Counted from the stretch's first letter, positions 17,217 through 28,276 are shown. The stretch is DNA of 45,051 nucleotides from Myxococcales bacterium (GCA_016794525.1 JAEUJY010000089.1:1-45051); one strand, 5' to 3'. The notes: generated by a model not told the origin, from the letters alone. Program-made: numbers and translations.

Positions 17217-17220
<4 letters not shown>
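16561..17220 (-). CDS. Hypothetical protein coupled to carA
   Basis: The GTG at 17220 overlaps the carA stop (GTGA), giving 219 residues; longer readings upstream overlap carA in another frame. There is no signal peptide or transmembrane segment. The N-terminal half is helical ([38 protein letters not shown]). The C-terminal half looks like a small beta domain ([33 protein letters not shown]). Conserved-looking Trp-rich segments suggest a real fold, but no family is recognised. Its stop is fused by GTGA to the outer membrane protein gene, so translation of all four operon genes may be coupled. Confidence 0.6.
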
Positions 17221-18349
<1,129 letters not shown>

Positions 18350-18353
<4 letters not shown>

Positions 18354-19642
18354 GCCAGCCTCTCGTCGCGGTCGCAGGTGATCGCACCCGCGAGCAGGGT
18401 GAGCACCGCGCGGCCGACCAGGGCCTGGCCGGTGAGCGGGGTGTGCTTCGACTTGCCGACCAGCTCGCTGGCCCCGACCGTCCACGCCCGGCCCGGATCG
18501 ACGACGCACAGGTCGGCGGCGCCGCCGATCGCCAGCGCGCCGGCGTCGAGGGCGAAGGCCCGGGCCGGCGCGGCGGTCAGCGCGTCGACAGCGCGGGCCA
18601 GCGGCAGGTGGCCGGCGGCGACCAGCCCCAGCACCACCGCCAGCGCGGTCTCGAGCCCGACCGCGCCGGGGACGGCCTCCTCGAACAGGCCCTCCTTCTC
18701 GGTCAGCGCGCTCGGCGCGTGGTCGCTGACGATCGCGTCGATCGTGCCGTCGACGATGCCGGCCAGGAGCGCCTGGCGATCGGCCTCGCTGCGCAGCGGC
18801 GGCGACAGCCGCGCCCGCGGGTCGTAGTCGACGCACGCGGCCTCGGTCAGCGCCAGGTGCAGCGCCGAGACCTCGGCGGTGATCGGCAGGCCGCGGCGCT
18901 TGCCGTCGCGGAGCAGCTCGACGGTGCGGGCCGCGCTGACGTGGGCGACGTGGTAGCGACCGCCGGTGCCGGCGACGATCTCGAGGTCGCGCGCCACCAT
19001 CGCGGCCTCGGCCATCGCGGTGTGGGCGCGCAGGCCGATCCGGGTCGCCAGCGCGCCCTCGTGCATGACGCCGCCCTCGGCCAGCGCCACGTCCTCGGCG
19101 TGCTGCACCAGCGGCAGGTCGAAGGTGCGCGCGTACTCGAGCGCGCGCCGCAGCACCGCGGCGTCGGCCACCGCGCGATCGCCGTCGGCGACCGCGACGA
19201 TGCCGCCGTCCTTCATGTCGGCCATGTCGGCGAAGCGCTCGCCCGCCAGGCCGCGGGTGATCGCGCCGATCGGCCGGATCCGGGCCAGCCCGATCTCGGC
19301 GGCGCGGCGCACGATCAGCTCGGTCACCGTGCGCTGGTCGTTGACCGGCGTGGTGTCGGGCATCGCGCAGATCGTCGTGAAGCCGCCGTGGGCCGCGGCC
19401 CGCGCGCCCGACGCCAGGTCCTCCTTGTGCTCCGCTCCCGGCTCGCGCAGGTGGCAGTGCAGGTCGACCAGCCCGGGCAGCACCCACAGATCGGTGACCG
19501 CGACCTCGCGACCGCCGCGCAGGCCCGCCGCGATCTCGACGATCCGGCCGTCGCGGATCCGGACGTCGGCGGCGACGTCTCGCGCCGGCCCCGCAGGGCC
19601 CGCTGCACCGAGGACGCGACCGCCGCGCAAGACGAGGTCCAT
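18350..19642 (-). CDS. pyrC: Dihydroorotase
   Basis: This 430-residue enzyme closes carbamoyl aspartate to dihydroorotate in pyrimidine synthesis. Metal-binding and substrate motifs of the amidohydrolase family are present: [10 protein letters not shown] near residue 60, MPDTTPVND, the His in LVQHAED, the His in YHVAHVSA, and the catalytic Asp in SDHAP. The SDDG motif of type I dihydroorotases reads ADGD, but its first Asp is kept. It is the first gene of the operon. pyrB, which commonly precedes pyrC, is not here; the upstream gene is a divergent cinA-like gene. Confidence 0.95.
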
Positions 19643-19758
19643 CGGGGGGGCGTCTTACCCCGGGGGCGTTGCGACTTTCAAGCACCGCGCCCGCGAACCC
19701 TCGCCGCCGGCGGATCTCGGCGCCGCCGCCCGGCCGGCCCGGCCCGCGGGTTCCGCGC

Positions 19759-19764
19759 TACCCT
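19759..19764 (+). promoter_or_regulatory. -10-like box TACCCT, 6 nt before the cinA-like GTG
   Basis: TACCCT fits TAnnnT and ends 6 nt before the GTG at 19771. This spacing would place the transcript start at the start codon. It also supports this GTG over longer in-frame readings. Confidence 0.35.
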
Positions 19765-19770
19765 GCCCCC

Positions 19771-20505
19771 GTGCCGCGCCCCACCGCCGCGATCGTCGTC
19801 ATCGGCGACGAGATCCTGTCGGGCAAGTTCGCCGAGGAGAACGCCGCGTTCCTGATCGGCGAGCTGCGCGGGCTGGGCGTCGAGCTGCGGCGAATCACCG
19901 TCATCCCCGACGACGCCGACGACATCGCCGCGACCGTGGCCGAGGCTGCCTCACGCCACACCTGGGTGTTCACCTCGGGCGGCGTCGGCCCGACCCACGA
20001 CGACGTCACGATCGCCGCGGTGGCCCGCGCGCTGGGGACCGACGTCGTCCGCGATCCGGATCTCGAGGCCCGGCTGCGCGCCTACTGGGGCGACGGCATC
20101 GCGCCGGCCAACCTGCGGCTGGCCGACGTGCCGCGCGGCGCGACGCTGGTCTGGGGCGAGTCGACCACCTGGCCGGTCGTGACGATCGCCAACGTCCACG
20201 TCCTGCCCGGCGTGCCCAAGCTGTTCCGCAAGAAGTTCCTCGACATCCGCGAGCGGTTCCGCGCGGCGCCGGTCGCGCTGGCGCGCCTGTGGATCGCCCG
20301 CGAGGAGGGCGAGCTGGCCCCCGATCTCGACGTCGTCGTCGCCGCGCACCCCGGCGTGAAGCTCGGCAGCTACCCGCGGTTCGACGAGGCCGACTTCCAG
20401 GTGATCATCACGCTCGAGGGCGCCGAGCGCGCCGCGGTGGTGGCCGCGACCGACGCGCTGGCCGCGCGGGTCGGTGCGGCCGTGGTCCGGCGCGCCGATC
20501 CGTAG
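19771..20505 (+). CDS. CinA-like molybdopterin-binding-domain protein (short form)
   Basis: The GTG at 19771 gives 244 residues. The N-terminal 170 residues form the MoCF/MoaB-type domain of CinA: AAIVVIGDEILSGKFAEENA and the signature TSGGVGPTHDD at 69-78, followed by LPGVPKLFRKKF. The rest corresponds to the second half of the CinA N-terminal region. The C-terminal nicotinamide-nucleotide amidase domain of full CinA is absent. Short CinA-like proteins exist widely and some relatives act on ADP-ribose or FAD-type substrates; the reaction here is uncertain. It is divergent from pyrC and followed by palindrome array B. Confidence 0.8.
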   Translation: MPRPTAAIVVIGDEILSGKFAEENAAFLIGELRGLGVELRRITVIPDDADDIAATVAEAASRHTWVFTSGGVGPTHDDVTIAAVARALGTDVVRDPDLEARLRAYWGDGIAPANLRLADVPRGATLVWGESTTWPVVTIANVHVLPGVPKLFRKKFLDIRERFRAAPVALARLWIAREEGELAPDLDVVVAAHPGVKLGSYPRFDEADFQVIITLEGAERAAVVAATDALAARVGAAVVRRADP

Positions 20506-20960
20506 CGCCATCCGACGCCGCGCCGCTCGACCGAGGCACCCGGCCGGGCTGGCCGCGTCCCACGTGGGAGATGCCGATCGTCCGCGCGGTGTCCCACGTG
20601 GGAGATGACAACAGCCGTCGCGCGCCCCGTCCCACGTGGGAGATACCGCATGGCGCGCCGCGCGCCCCGTCCCACGTGGGAGATGCCGCATGGCCCGCAG
20701 CGCACCGCGTCCCACGTGGAGATGCCGACTCGCCGCGCGCCCCGTCCCACGTGGGAGATACCGCCTGGCCAGCCGCGCGCCCCGTCCCACGTGGGGAGAT
20801 GCCGCCCGGCCTGCATCGCACCGCGTCCCACGTGGGAGATGCCGCCTGGCCCGCCGCGCGCGGCGTCCCACGTGGGAGATGCCGACCGCCTGGCCCGCCG
20901 TGTCCCACGTGGGAGATGGCGACGGTCTGGCCCGCCGCGTCCCACGTGGGAGATGGCGAC
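20506..20960. repeat. Palindrome array B: eleven units, about 40-bp period, inverted orientation
   Basis: Units of TCCCACGTGGGA begin at 20558, 20592, 20630, 20670, 20710, 20745, 20785, 20826, 20866, 20903 and 20940. Nine are perfect; 20710 lacks one G and 20785 has one G too many. Spacing is 34-41 bp, most often 40. The conserved flank is CG before and GATGCCG after, the reverse complement of the flanks in arrays A and C, so this array points the other way. The sequences between palindromes resemble one another (CCTGGCCCGCCGCGCG), unlike CRISPR spacers. The array fills most of the 521 bp between the cinA-like stop and hisS. Confidence 0.95.
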
Positions 20961-21011
20961 CGGCCACGCCGCCCCGACGAGGGGCGCGGCGACGCGTCCC
21001 AGGAGACATGC

Positions 21012-21017
21012 TAGCGT
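21012..21017 (+). promoter_or_regulatory. -10-like box TAGCGT, 9 nt before hisS
   Basis: TAGCGT fits TAnnnT and ends 9 nt before the hisS ATG. An AGGAGA at 21001-21006 is too far (20 nt) to act as a normal ribosome site for that ATG. Confidence 0.3.
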
Positions 21018-21026
21018 GCGCCCGCC

Positions 21027-22298
<1,272 letters not shown>

Positions 22299-22387
22299 GC
22301 TCGGCCGCCGCACCAGGCCCTCGCCGCAGAAGGCGTCGGCCGTGGCGCAATCCCGCGCCGTCGCGTCGTCGGTGTCTCGCCCGCCGG

Positions 22388-22606
22388 TCTCCGTGGGACA
22401 CCGGTCGATCTCCCACGTGGGATGCCGCGGGACCTCCGACGTCGGATGCTGCGGGACCACCCACGTGGGACGCCGCGGGACCACCCACGTGGGACGCCGC
22501 GGGGTCTGGGACGCAGGTCGATCTCCCACGTGGGACGCCGGTCGATCGCCCACGTGGGACGCCGGTCGCTCTCCCACGTGGGACGCCGCGAACCTCCCAC
22601 GTGGGA
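22388..22606. repeat. Palindrome array C: eight clear units plus remnants, 24-bp period
   Basis: Units start at 22411, 22435, 22459, 22483, 22524, 22548, 22572 and 22595, mostly 24 bp apart. Perfect TCCCACGTGGGA occurs at 22411, 22524, 22572 and 22595. ACCCACGTGGGA occurs twice and GCCCACGTGGGA once. The unit at 22435 reads TCCGACGTCGGA, with both arms changed together. Decayed copies lie at 22388 and about 22505. Flanks (GTCGATC before, CGCCG after) match array A. The array fills most of the 321 bp between the convergent stops of hisS (22298) and the next minus-strand gene (22620). Confidence 0.95.
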
Positions 22607-22619
22607 CGACCGCGCGCCG

Positions 22620-23366
22620 TCAGGCGCCGAGGGCGAGCAGCCACGCGAGCGGCGAGCCGGGTGGCGCCCAGGCGACCCGCGGCAGCTCGGGCGAGGCCAC
22701 CCGCAGCGCGTACCACACGCCGTCGGCGTCGGCGTGGTCGGCGCTGGTCAGGCAGCCCAGCCGGCCGCCGCCCTCCTCGAGGACGATCACGTCGTCGAGG
22801 CGGTCGTGCAGCGCGTCGCCCAGCGGCCCGAGGGCGACCACCTCGCGCAGCGCGTGCGCCGGCAGCCCGGCGAACGCGGCCAGGCCGGCGGCGAGATCGG
22901 CGTCGGTCCACGCCGGCAGGATCAACACCGCCGGTCCGTCGCCGACCGCCGCGTCGATCATGTCCGCGTCGCTGACGATCGTCAGCGCCAGCGGCAGCGG
23001 CGCGACCACCGCCACGCTCACGGTCTGCGCGTAGAGCCGCATCGATCGATGCTCGTGCGACAGGCACGCGGCCACGCCGTCGAGCTGCGCGGCGCGCAGG
23101 TCGTCGATCCGCAGGCCCCCCGCGCACGGCGCGCCGTTGATCAGCTCCGGCAGGTGGCCGTGGACGACGCCTAGCCGGACCCGCACCGCGACGCCGTCGT
23201 CGGGCGATGCCATCCGCATCACCAGCACCACGTCGGTGCAGCCGGTGTCCGGCACGCGGACCGCGCTCAGCCGATCGATCGTGACGAGCCTGGCGATCGC
23301 GAACCCCGGCACCGCCGCCGCCACGTCGTCGAACCCCTCGATCCACGCATCCGGGTGGGCCGCCAT
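22620..23366 (-). CDS. Hypothetical protein
   Basis: This 248-residue soluble protein is not recognised. It opens with MAAHPDAWIEGFDDVAAAVP, then alternates beta-strands and helices (TGCTDVVLVMRMASPDDG, SVAVVAPLPLALTIVSDADM, ADLAAGLAAFAGLPAHALRE), and ends in LASPELPRVAWAPPG-like strands. There is no signal peptide, metal motif or nucleotide motif. TACGAT lies 6 nt before the ATG at 23366, suggesting its own leaderless promoter, although the genes upstream run the same way. Array C follows its stop. The regular codon pattern and end-to-end coding character support a real gene. Confidence 0.6.
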   Translation of the reverse strand: MAAHPDAWIEGFDDVAAAVPGFAIARLVTIDRLSAVRVPDTGCTDVVLVMRMASPDDGVAVRVRLGVVHGHLPELINGAPCAGGLRIDDLRAAQLDGVAACLSHEHRSMRLYAQTVSVAVVAPLPLALTIVSDADMIDAAVGDGPAVLILPAWTDADLAAGLAAFAGLPAHALREVVALGPLGDALHDRLDDVIVLEEGGGRLGCLTSADHADADGVWYALRVASPELPRVAWAPPGSPLAWLLALGA

Positions 23367-23372
23367 GCCGTT

Positions 23373-23378
23373 ATCGTA
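23373..23378 (-). promoter_or_regulatory. -10-like box TACGAT, 6 nt before the 248-residue hypothetical
   Basis: On the minus strand the sequence reads GGCTACGATAACGGC then ATG; TACGAT fits TAnnnT and the 6-nt gap suggests a leaderless transcript. Confidence 0.35.
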
Positions 23379-23409
23379 GCCGCGGCGCCCGCGCGGCGCA
23401 GCGGTGCCG

Positions 23410-23997
23410 TCAGCGCACCATCCGCGCGAGCAGCCCCGGCGTCAGGCGCTGCGCGGCTGGCGCGGCGCGGGGCTCGAACGCCGCGACGACCTCGATCTGG
23501 TTCACCCGCTCGATCGCGCGCTCCTCGCCCAGCTCGCCATCGACGAGGGTGGCCGCCACGATGCCCAACGTCGCCGGCGACGCGTCGGTGGGCGGCGGGC
23601 GGAACACCAGGTCGCACACCCCGTCGTCGAAGCGGTAGGCGACCACGTCCCAGGTGGTGACGTCGAACGATCGCGGGCCGTCGTCGAGGTGCAGCACCAG
23701 CGCGCGAAGATCGGTCACGCGCGGTGGCTTGGCCGGCAAGAACGACCACCCCGGGACCGTCGGTGCACGCGCCACCGCGGCCCGGGTCAAGGCGAGGCGC
23801 GCGGCGTCGCCGCTCGGCGACAGCGCCAGGAAGCAGCCCCCGTCGTCGGCCGGCCCGGCCTCCCAGCTGAAGCCCAGCGCGACCACGCGGCGATCGAGCT
23901 CGCGGTAGCCGCCGGCGGCCAGGTGCGCGAGGTCGAGGTGCGGGACCTCGGCGGCGAACCAGGCCCAGAAGTCGTCGACGTCGCGGTCGCTCACCAC
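23410..23997 (-). CDS. Hypothetical protein with N-terminal FWxWF motif
   Basis: From the GTG at 23997 the protein has 195 residues; a TTG at 24033 is an alternative. It opens with FWAWFAAEVPHLD and later has VPGWSFLPAKPPR. This pattern (a Phe-Trp-rich start, then a short Pro-Gly-Trp segment before a strand) occurs in a loosely defined family of cytoplasmic bacterial proteins of unknown role. The C-terminal part (TLGIVAATLVDGELGEERAI) is typical of the same set. There is no signal peptide. It follows the PH-like membrane protein gene on the same strand. Start choice is uncertain because no ribosome site is clear. Confidence 0.55.
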   Translation of the reverse strand: MVSDRDVDDFWAWFAAEVPHLDLAHLAAGGYRELDRRVVALGFSWEAGPADDGGCFLALSPSGDAARLALTRAAVARAPTVPGWSFLPAKPPRVTDLRALVLHLDDGPRSFDVTTWDVVAYRFDDGVCDLVFRPPPTDASPATLGIVAATLVDGELGEERAIERVNQIEVVAAFEPRAAPAAQRLTPGLLARMVR

Positions 23998-24036
23998 GGC
24001 GTGGACGGTCGCGCGGGCGCGGCGATGGCGCAAGCG

Positions 24037-24615
24037 TCAGCGCGCCGGCGGATCGTCGAGGTCAGGGGCGCCCAGCGGCTCCGCGGGCGGCACCAACCCG
24101 AAGTGCTCGTCGATCACGGCGGCCAGCGCGTGGGCGTCCCCCTGCTGTTCGAACCGCGCGATGGTGCGCTCGCCGCGGGTGGTCCGCACGATCACGGCGT
24201 GCTCCGTCGGCCGCTGGACTTCCTCGCCCTTGGCGCGATGGAACGTGGTCCTGACCCGCACGGCGGTGATCGCGCCGTGGAGCGCCGGCCTCAGGCTCGG
24301 CACCCAGACGGTGGCGGCGCGGTCCTCGACCACGTCGTCGGCGATGCGGATCTGGCGTCTCCCGATGAGGCCCGCCGCGAGCCACCACAGCGCGACCGCG
24401 CCCACCACGCCGGCGACCCAGCCCGCGACGAACACCGCCGACGCCACGACGGCGCCGATCGCGATCAGGACCGGCGTTAGGTTCAACCGCCGACGGACGA
24501 ACACGTGCAGCTCGTCGCGGCGCCCCTCGAGCGGATACGCGGCCGCGCCGCGGTACGGCTCGCCGGCTGGCAACGCCGCCGGCCGCCGGCGGATCCGCTT
24601 GATCCGGAAGCTCAT
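24037..24615 (-). CDS. Small membrane protein with PH-like C-terminal domain
   Basis: The ATG at 24615, only 4 bp after the metallophosphoesterase stop, gives 192 residues; the longer frame overlaps that gene. A very basic N-terminus (FRIKRIRRRP) precedes two transmembrane segments close together (LTPVLIAIGAVVASAVFVAG and VVGAVALWWLAAGLI). The cytoplasmic part then has strands resembling bacterial PH domains (IRIADDVVEDRAATVWV, ITAVRVRTTFHRA, HAVIVRTTRGERTIARF). This arrangement of paired membrane helices followed by a PH-like sheet is common in proteins of unknown function. A similar layout is seen in the protein after glnD. Confidence 0.6.
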   Translation of the reverse strand: MSFRIKRIRRRPAALPAGEPYRGAAAYPLEGRRDELHVFVRRRLNLTPVLIAIGAVVASAVFVAGWVAGVVGAVALWWLAAGLIGRRQIRIADDVVEDRAATVWVPSLRPALHGAITAVRVRTTFHRAKGEEVQRPTEHAVIVRTTRGERTIARFEQQGDAHALAAVIDEHFGLVPPAEPLGAPDLDDPPAR

Positions 24616-24619
24616 CGCG

Positions 24620-25942
24620 CTACTTGCGCTTGCGGACCAGGACCAGCGCGGCGACCGCGACCAGGCCGCCGACGGCGGCGACCGGGACGATCGGGACGCC
24701 GGCGCCGCCACCGGACCGGCGCGGCGTGATGCTGGCGGCGACGTCGCCGGCGGCCACCGTCGCCGGCGCGGGCGCGGCGGCCGCGGGCGCCCCCGCGGCG
24801 GCCACCAGCGGCGCGGGCGCGGCGGGCGCGTCGTCGCCCCACGCGATCGTCTCGATCGGCGTGCCGTCGACGCGGACCGCGGTGACCTCGATGCGCGCGC
24901 CGATGACGTGGACGCGGAGGTAATGGCTGACGCGCTCGTAGCGCTGGACCGCGGCGCGATCGATCGCGGCGATCCGCTTGCCGCGGGCGTACAGCGGCGC
25001 GCCGCCGCCGCCCGACACGAAGTAGCGCACGCCGTTGGCCTCGGCGCGCTCGTAGCAGTGGTCGTGGCCGGAGAACACCGCGGCCACGCCGTACTTCTCG
25101 AACAGCGGCGTCCACCGCTCGCGCAGATCGCGCTGGCCGCCGTGGATCGAGATCGAGTACGGCGGGTGGTGCATCACGACGAAGACGTGGTGGATCGCCT
25201 TGTCCTGGCGCGCCGCCGCCAGCTCGCGCTCGAGCCACGCGGTCTGATCGGTCAGCGCGAACGACGCCGAGTTGGAGTCGAGCACGAGGAACCGCGCCGG
25301 CCCGTAGGTGAACGCGTAGACCCGCTCGGGATCGGTGCCGCCCTCGGGCAGCGCGAACCGCGCGCGGTAGGCCTCGGCCGACCGCGCGCGGCCCTGGCGA
25401 TCGTGGTTGCCGAGCGCCGGGTAGAAGACGTTGTCGGCGAGCAGCGGCCCCTCGACGTCGAAGAACGTCTGCCACTGGCTCTTGACCGCGCCGTCGTCGA
25501 CGAGGTCGCCGGTGCCGAGCAGGAAGTCGGGCACCTCGGTGCGGATGCGCTCGACCAGCTGGCGGTGGGCGTCCGACGACGACCGGGTGTCGCCGTAGAC
25601 CACGAAGGTCAGGGGCACCGGCGCGCCCGGCGGCGGCGCGGTGGTGAGCTCGCCCTTGGCGACGCGATCGCCGAGCTTGACCTCGTAGCGGTAGCGCGCG
25701 CCGGCGGCCAGCCCGTCGACCACGACCTCGGCGTGCGCGGTGGCCGCGACCTCGATCACCCGCGGCGCGGCGCCGGCGGCGCCGTGGATCGTGACGGTCG
25801 CGGGCGCGACGCTGTCGCTCTCCCACATGAGCGTCACCGACGCCGGCGTCGCGTTCTGCAGGTACGGCCCGTTGACGAACCGATCGGCGCGCGCCGACGG
25901 CACGGCCGCCAGCACGCCGGCGAGGATCAGCGCGCCACGCAT
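24620..25942 (-). CDS. Exported metallophosphoesterase of the purple acid phosphatase type
   Basis: This 440-residue protein has a signal peptide (to about residue 19) and an N-terminal fibronectin-III-like domain (about 20-105), as in purple acid phosphatases. The calcineurin-like domain follows with metal ligands in order: GDTR (117-120), GTGDLVDDG (143-151), GNHD (178-181), MHHPPY (around 258) and SGHDHCYER (292 on). A phosphate monoester or diester is the likely substrate, in the periplasm or outside. The C-terminus has a linker, one hydrophobic segment (VPIVPVAAVGGLVAVAALVLV) and a short basic end, RKRK. This resembles a MYXO-CTERM sorting tail but lacks its Cys. Confidence 0.88.
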   Translation of the reverse strand: MRGALILAGVLAAVPSARADRFVNGPYLQNATPASVTLMWESDSVAPATVTIHGAAGAAPRVIEVAATAHAEVVVDGLAAGARYRYEVKLGDRVAKGELTTAPPPGAPVPLTFVVYGDTRSSSDAHRQLVERIRTEVPDFLLGTGDLVDDGAVKSQWQTFFDVEGPLLADNVFYPALGNHDRQGRARSAEAYRARFALPEGGTDPERVYAFTYGPARFLVLDSNSASFALTDQTAWLERELAAARQDKAIHHVFVVMHHPPYSISIHGGQRDLRERWTPLFEKYGVAAVFSGHDHCYERAEANGVRYFVSGGGGAPLYARGKRIAAIDRAAVQRYERVSHYLRVHVIGARIEVTAVRVDGTPIETIAWGDDAPAAPAPLVAAAGAPAAAAPAPATVAAGDVAASITPRRSGGGAGVPIVPVAAVGGLVAVAALVLVRKRK

Positions 25943-25948
25943 CGCTCC

Positions 25949-25954
25949 ATGCTA
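25949..25954 (-). promoter_or_regulatory. -10-like box TAGCAT, 6 nt before the metallophosphoesterase
   Basis: On the minus strand TAGCAT is followed by GGAGCG and then ATG. The GGAG could also serve as a ribosome site, though it is very close to the ATG. Confidence 0.35.
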
Positions 25955-26028
25955 GGGCGCGGCGCGCGTCGGCGGCAAGTTTCCCGTGGCCGCCACCGGG
26001 ATCACCCGGGAGCGGCGAGCGCCCCCGC

Positions 26029-28248
26029 TCAGCGGTAGCGGGTGCGGGCCATCAGCGCGACCAGATCGCGGGCGCTGTCGCGCTGGTAGCCGTACTTGGT
26101 CTCGAGCGTGGCCAGCGCCGCCTCGGCCCGGGCCCGGGCGTCCTCGGCGAGGCCGGCGCCGTCGGCGGTCAGCAGCTGCACCAGCTCGGTCACGCCGGCG
26201 GCGATCGCCTTCTTGTGCTTGACGAAGTAGGCCTCGCGCAGCTTGCGCACGTGGTCGGCGAAGATCTCGGTCAGCACCGGCTTCTCGCCCTTGTGGTCCA
26301 GCGACCACGCGCCGATCTTGGCGATCAGGCCGCCGCGGAACTCCTCGGGCTTGCCGGTGACCTCGAGGGTCTTCTCGACCTCGGCCAGGAACGCGGCGTC
26401 GGGATCCTCGAGCCGTCCGGTCGACGGGTTGCGCAGCTTCTCCTTGCGCAGCCAGTGGGTCACGTGCGCGACGTAGCGCTCGAAGACGCGCTGGTACTCG
26501 GACTCCTCGACCATGCCGAGCGAGGCCCGGACCTCGTCGTCGACGCGCGCCAGCAAGCGGTCGCGGCACAGGTCGACGAACTTCTTGTGGTCGTGGTAGC
26601 CGCCGGGCTGGACGTCCTGGCGCAGGAACTCGAACAGCGAGGTCTGCTTGGCCAGCTCGACCAGCTCCTCGAGCACCGCCAGCGGCGACACGTACGCGTA
26701 ACGCGGCGACGCCGCGGCGTTGAGCAGGACGCCGTGGATCTCGCGCGGCGACGCGCCGATCTTGCCCTCGTAGTTCGGGTAGGTGTCGCTCTCGGCGTAC
26801 AGGTCCTTGAGGTGCGCGGTCAGCTCCTTCGCCGCGACGCCGGCCAGCCCCGCCGGCAGCGTGCCGTCGGCGTACAGCTCGGCCTTCTCGAGCGGCCCCA
26901 GCTTGCCGATCGTCTCGGCCAGGCTCGACGGGAACCGCTCGACCTGGGGCCGGCGCATCCGGGTCAGCACCGCCCACAGCGCCGCGACGTAGGCGGTGTG
27001 CGGCGCGACGTGGCGACCGCCCGCGGCCTCGCGCAGCTGCACCTCGTACAGCGCCGCCTCGTGGCGGTAGTTGAGGATGTACGGCACGCGCACCAGCTCG
27101 AGCCGACCGCGGAACGACGCGAAGTCGGGGATCTCCTTGAACGCCGACAGGTGGACCTCGTTGGTCGACCCGACGAACACCAGGTCGAGGAACAACGACG
27201 CGTTGGCCAGCGATACGGCGCCGCGCTCGACGGCGGTCAGCAGGTACTTCCACGCCTCGAGCGGCCGCTTGAGCAGGTCGTCGAACTCGAGCAGGCCGCG
27301 GTTGGCGCCGACGATCTCGCCGCCGTACTCGAACAGCGACACGCTCTGCAGCGACGGCGGCAGCGCCGCGAGCGAGCGGTCGGCGGTGATCTGCCGCTCG
27401 CTTGCGTCGACCGACATCTGCGGCTCGACGGTGACGTAGCCGGTGCGGTAGCGGTGCGAGACGTAGAACCGCTCGATCGCGACGTGGCGCAGCACCTTCG
27501 TGTAGTCGCCGTGGTAGCCGGCCAGGAGCGCCTCGAAGATCGCCCGGTTCTTGGGCGACAGCTCGCCGAACCGCAGGTAGTCCGAGACCGGGAAGCCGGG
27601 CGCGGCCTCGGCCAGCAGCGCCGCGCGGTGCTCGCGCGGGATCAGCAAGAGCGGGTGATCGCGCAGCTCGTCGATCAGCCGGGCGTCGACCGCCTCGTCG
27701 GGCAGGAACGCGTAGGTGTCGACCGCCGCGGCCTCGCCGCCGGCGGCGCCGGCGAAGCCGATGCCGCCCTTGCCGCTCTTGCCCGACGGGAAGACCCACG
27801 CGAACCGGTAGCAGGCGCCGTCGTCGAGCGACGAGTAGTGCTCGAGCGCCTGGCCGATGCAGCGCAGCAGCGTCGACTTGGCCGAGCCGTTGGGGCCGTG
27901 CAGCAGCACCAGCCGGGACGGCATGCCGTCGCGCACGAACCCGGCCAGCGCGCGGTAGATCTGCGCCTGCGCCGCCTCCTGCCCGATCAGCCGCCCTTGG
28001 CCGTTGGCCCACGGCGCGTCGAACAGCTTCCACCGCTGGACCTCGCCCCACGGGTAGCGCACGGCCTCGGTGCCGTAGTGATCGAAGCAGGCGACCAGGT
28101 ACTGCGCCGCGCTGCGCAGCTGGCGCGCGGGCTGCGCCAGCACCAGCTCGACGTAGTCGGCGAACGACATCATCCGCCGGGTGGCCGCGAACTGCCCACG
28201 GATGGCCTCGCCGAGTCCGGCCAGGCGGGTCTTGACCGTCGAACTCAT
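26029..28248 (-). CDS. prkA: PrkA family serine protein kinase
   Basis: The 739-residue protein has an AAA-type N-terminal region with Walker A GPNGSAKS (118-125), and the PrkA landmarks FVFPSGKSGKGG-like (reads WVFPSGKSGKGG), GELSPKNRAIFEALL, EFDDLLKRPLEAWKYLL and FLDLVFVGSTNEVHLSAFKE. The C-terminal half corresponds to the PrkA C-terminal domain. Family members phosphorylate proteins in response to starvation or sporulation signals. PrkA is usually encoded with a VWA protein (YeaH) and SpoVR; neither is adjacent here. It is somewhat longer than the usual 640-690 residues. Confidence 0.9.
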   Translation of the reverse strand: MSSTVKTRLAGLGEAIRGQFAATRRMMSFADYVELVLAQPARQLRSAAQYLVACFDHYGTEAVRYPWGEVQRWKLFDAPWANGQGRLIGQEAAQAQIYRALAGFVRDGMPSRLVLLHGPNGSAKSTLLRCIGQALEHYSSLDDGACYRFAWVFPSGKSGKGGIGFAGAAGGEAAAVDTYAFLPDEAVDARLIDELRDHPLLLIPREHRAALLAEAAPGFPVSDYLRFGELSPKNRAIFEALLAGYHGDYTKVLRHVAIERFYVSHRYRTGYVTVEPQMSVDASERQITADRSLAALPPSLQSVSLFEYGGEIVGANRGLLEFDDLLKRPLEAWKYLLTAVERGAVSLANASLFLDLVFVGSTNEVHLSAFKEIPDFASFRGRLELVRVPYILNYRHEAALYEVQLREAAGGRHVAPHTAYVAALWAVLTRMRRPQVERFPSSLAETIGKLGPLEKAELYADGTLPAGLAGVAAKELTAHLKDLYAESDTYPNYEGKIGASPREIHGVLLNAAASPRYAYVSPLAVLEELVELAKQTSLFEFLRQDVQPGGYHDHKKFVDLCRDRLLARVDDEVRASLGMVEESEYQRVFERYVAHVTHWLRKEKLRNPSTGRLEDPDAAFLAEVEKTLEVTGKPEEFRGGLIAKIGAWSLDHKGEKPVLTEIFADHVRKLREAYFVKHKKAIAAGVTELVQLLTADGAGLAEDARARAEAALATLETKYGYQRDSARDLVALMARTRYR

Positions 28249-28276
28249 CGCCTGCGGTTGTACCGCGGCGGCGCGG

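Noticed and set aside
20506-20960. Array B as a CRISPR array
   Set aside because: The sequences between palindromes resemble each other and vary in length (about 22-29 nt), the repeated part is short, and there are no cas genes.
25955-26028. An imperfect GC-rich hairpin after prkA as a terminator
   Set aside because: The best stem (around 25984-26001) has a bulge and almost no loop, and no T-run follows; too weak to list.
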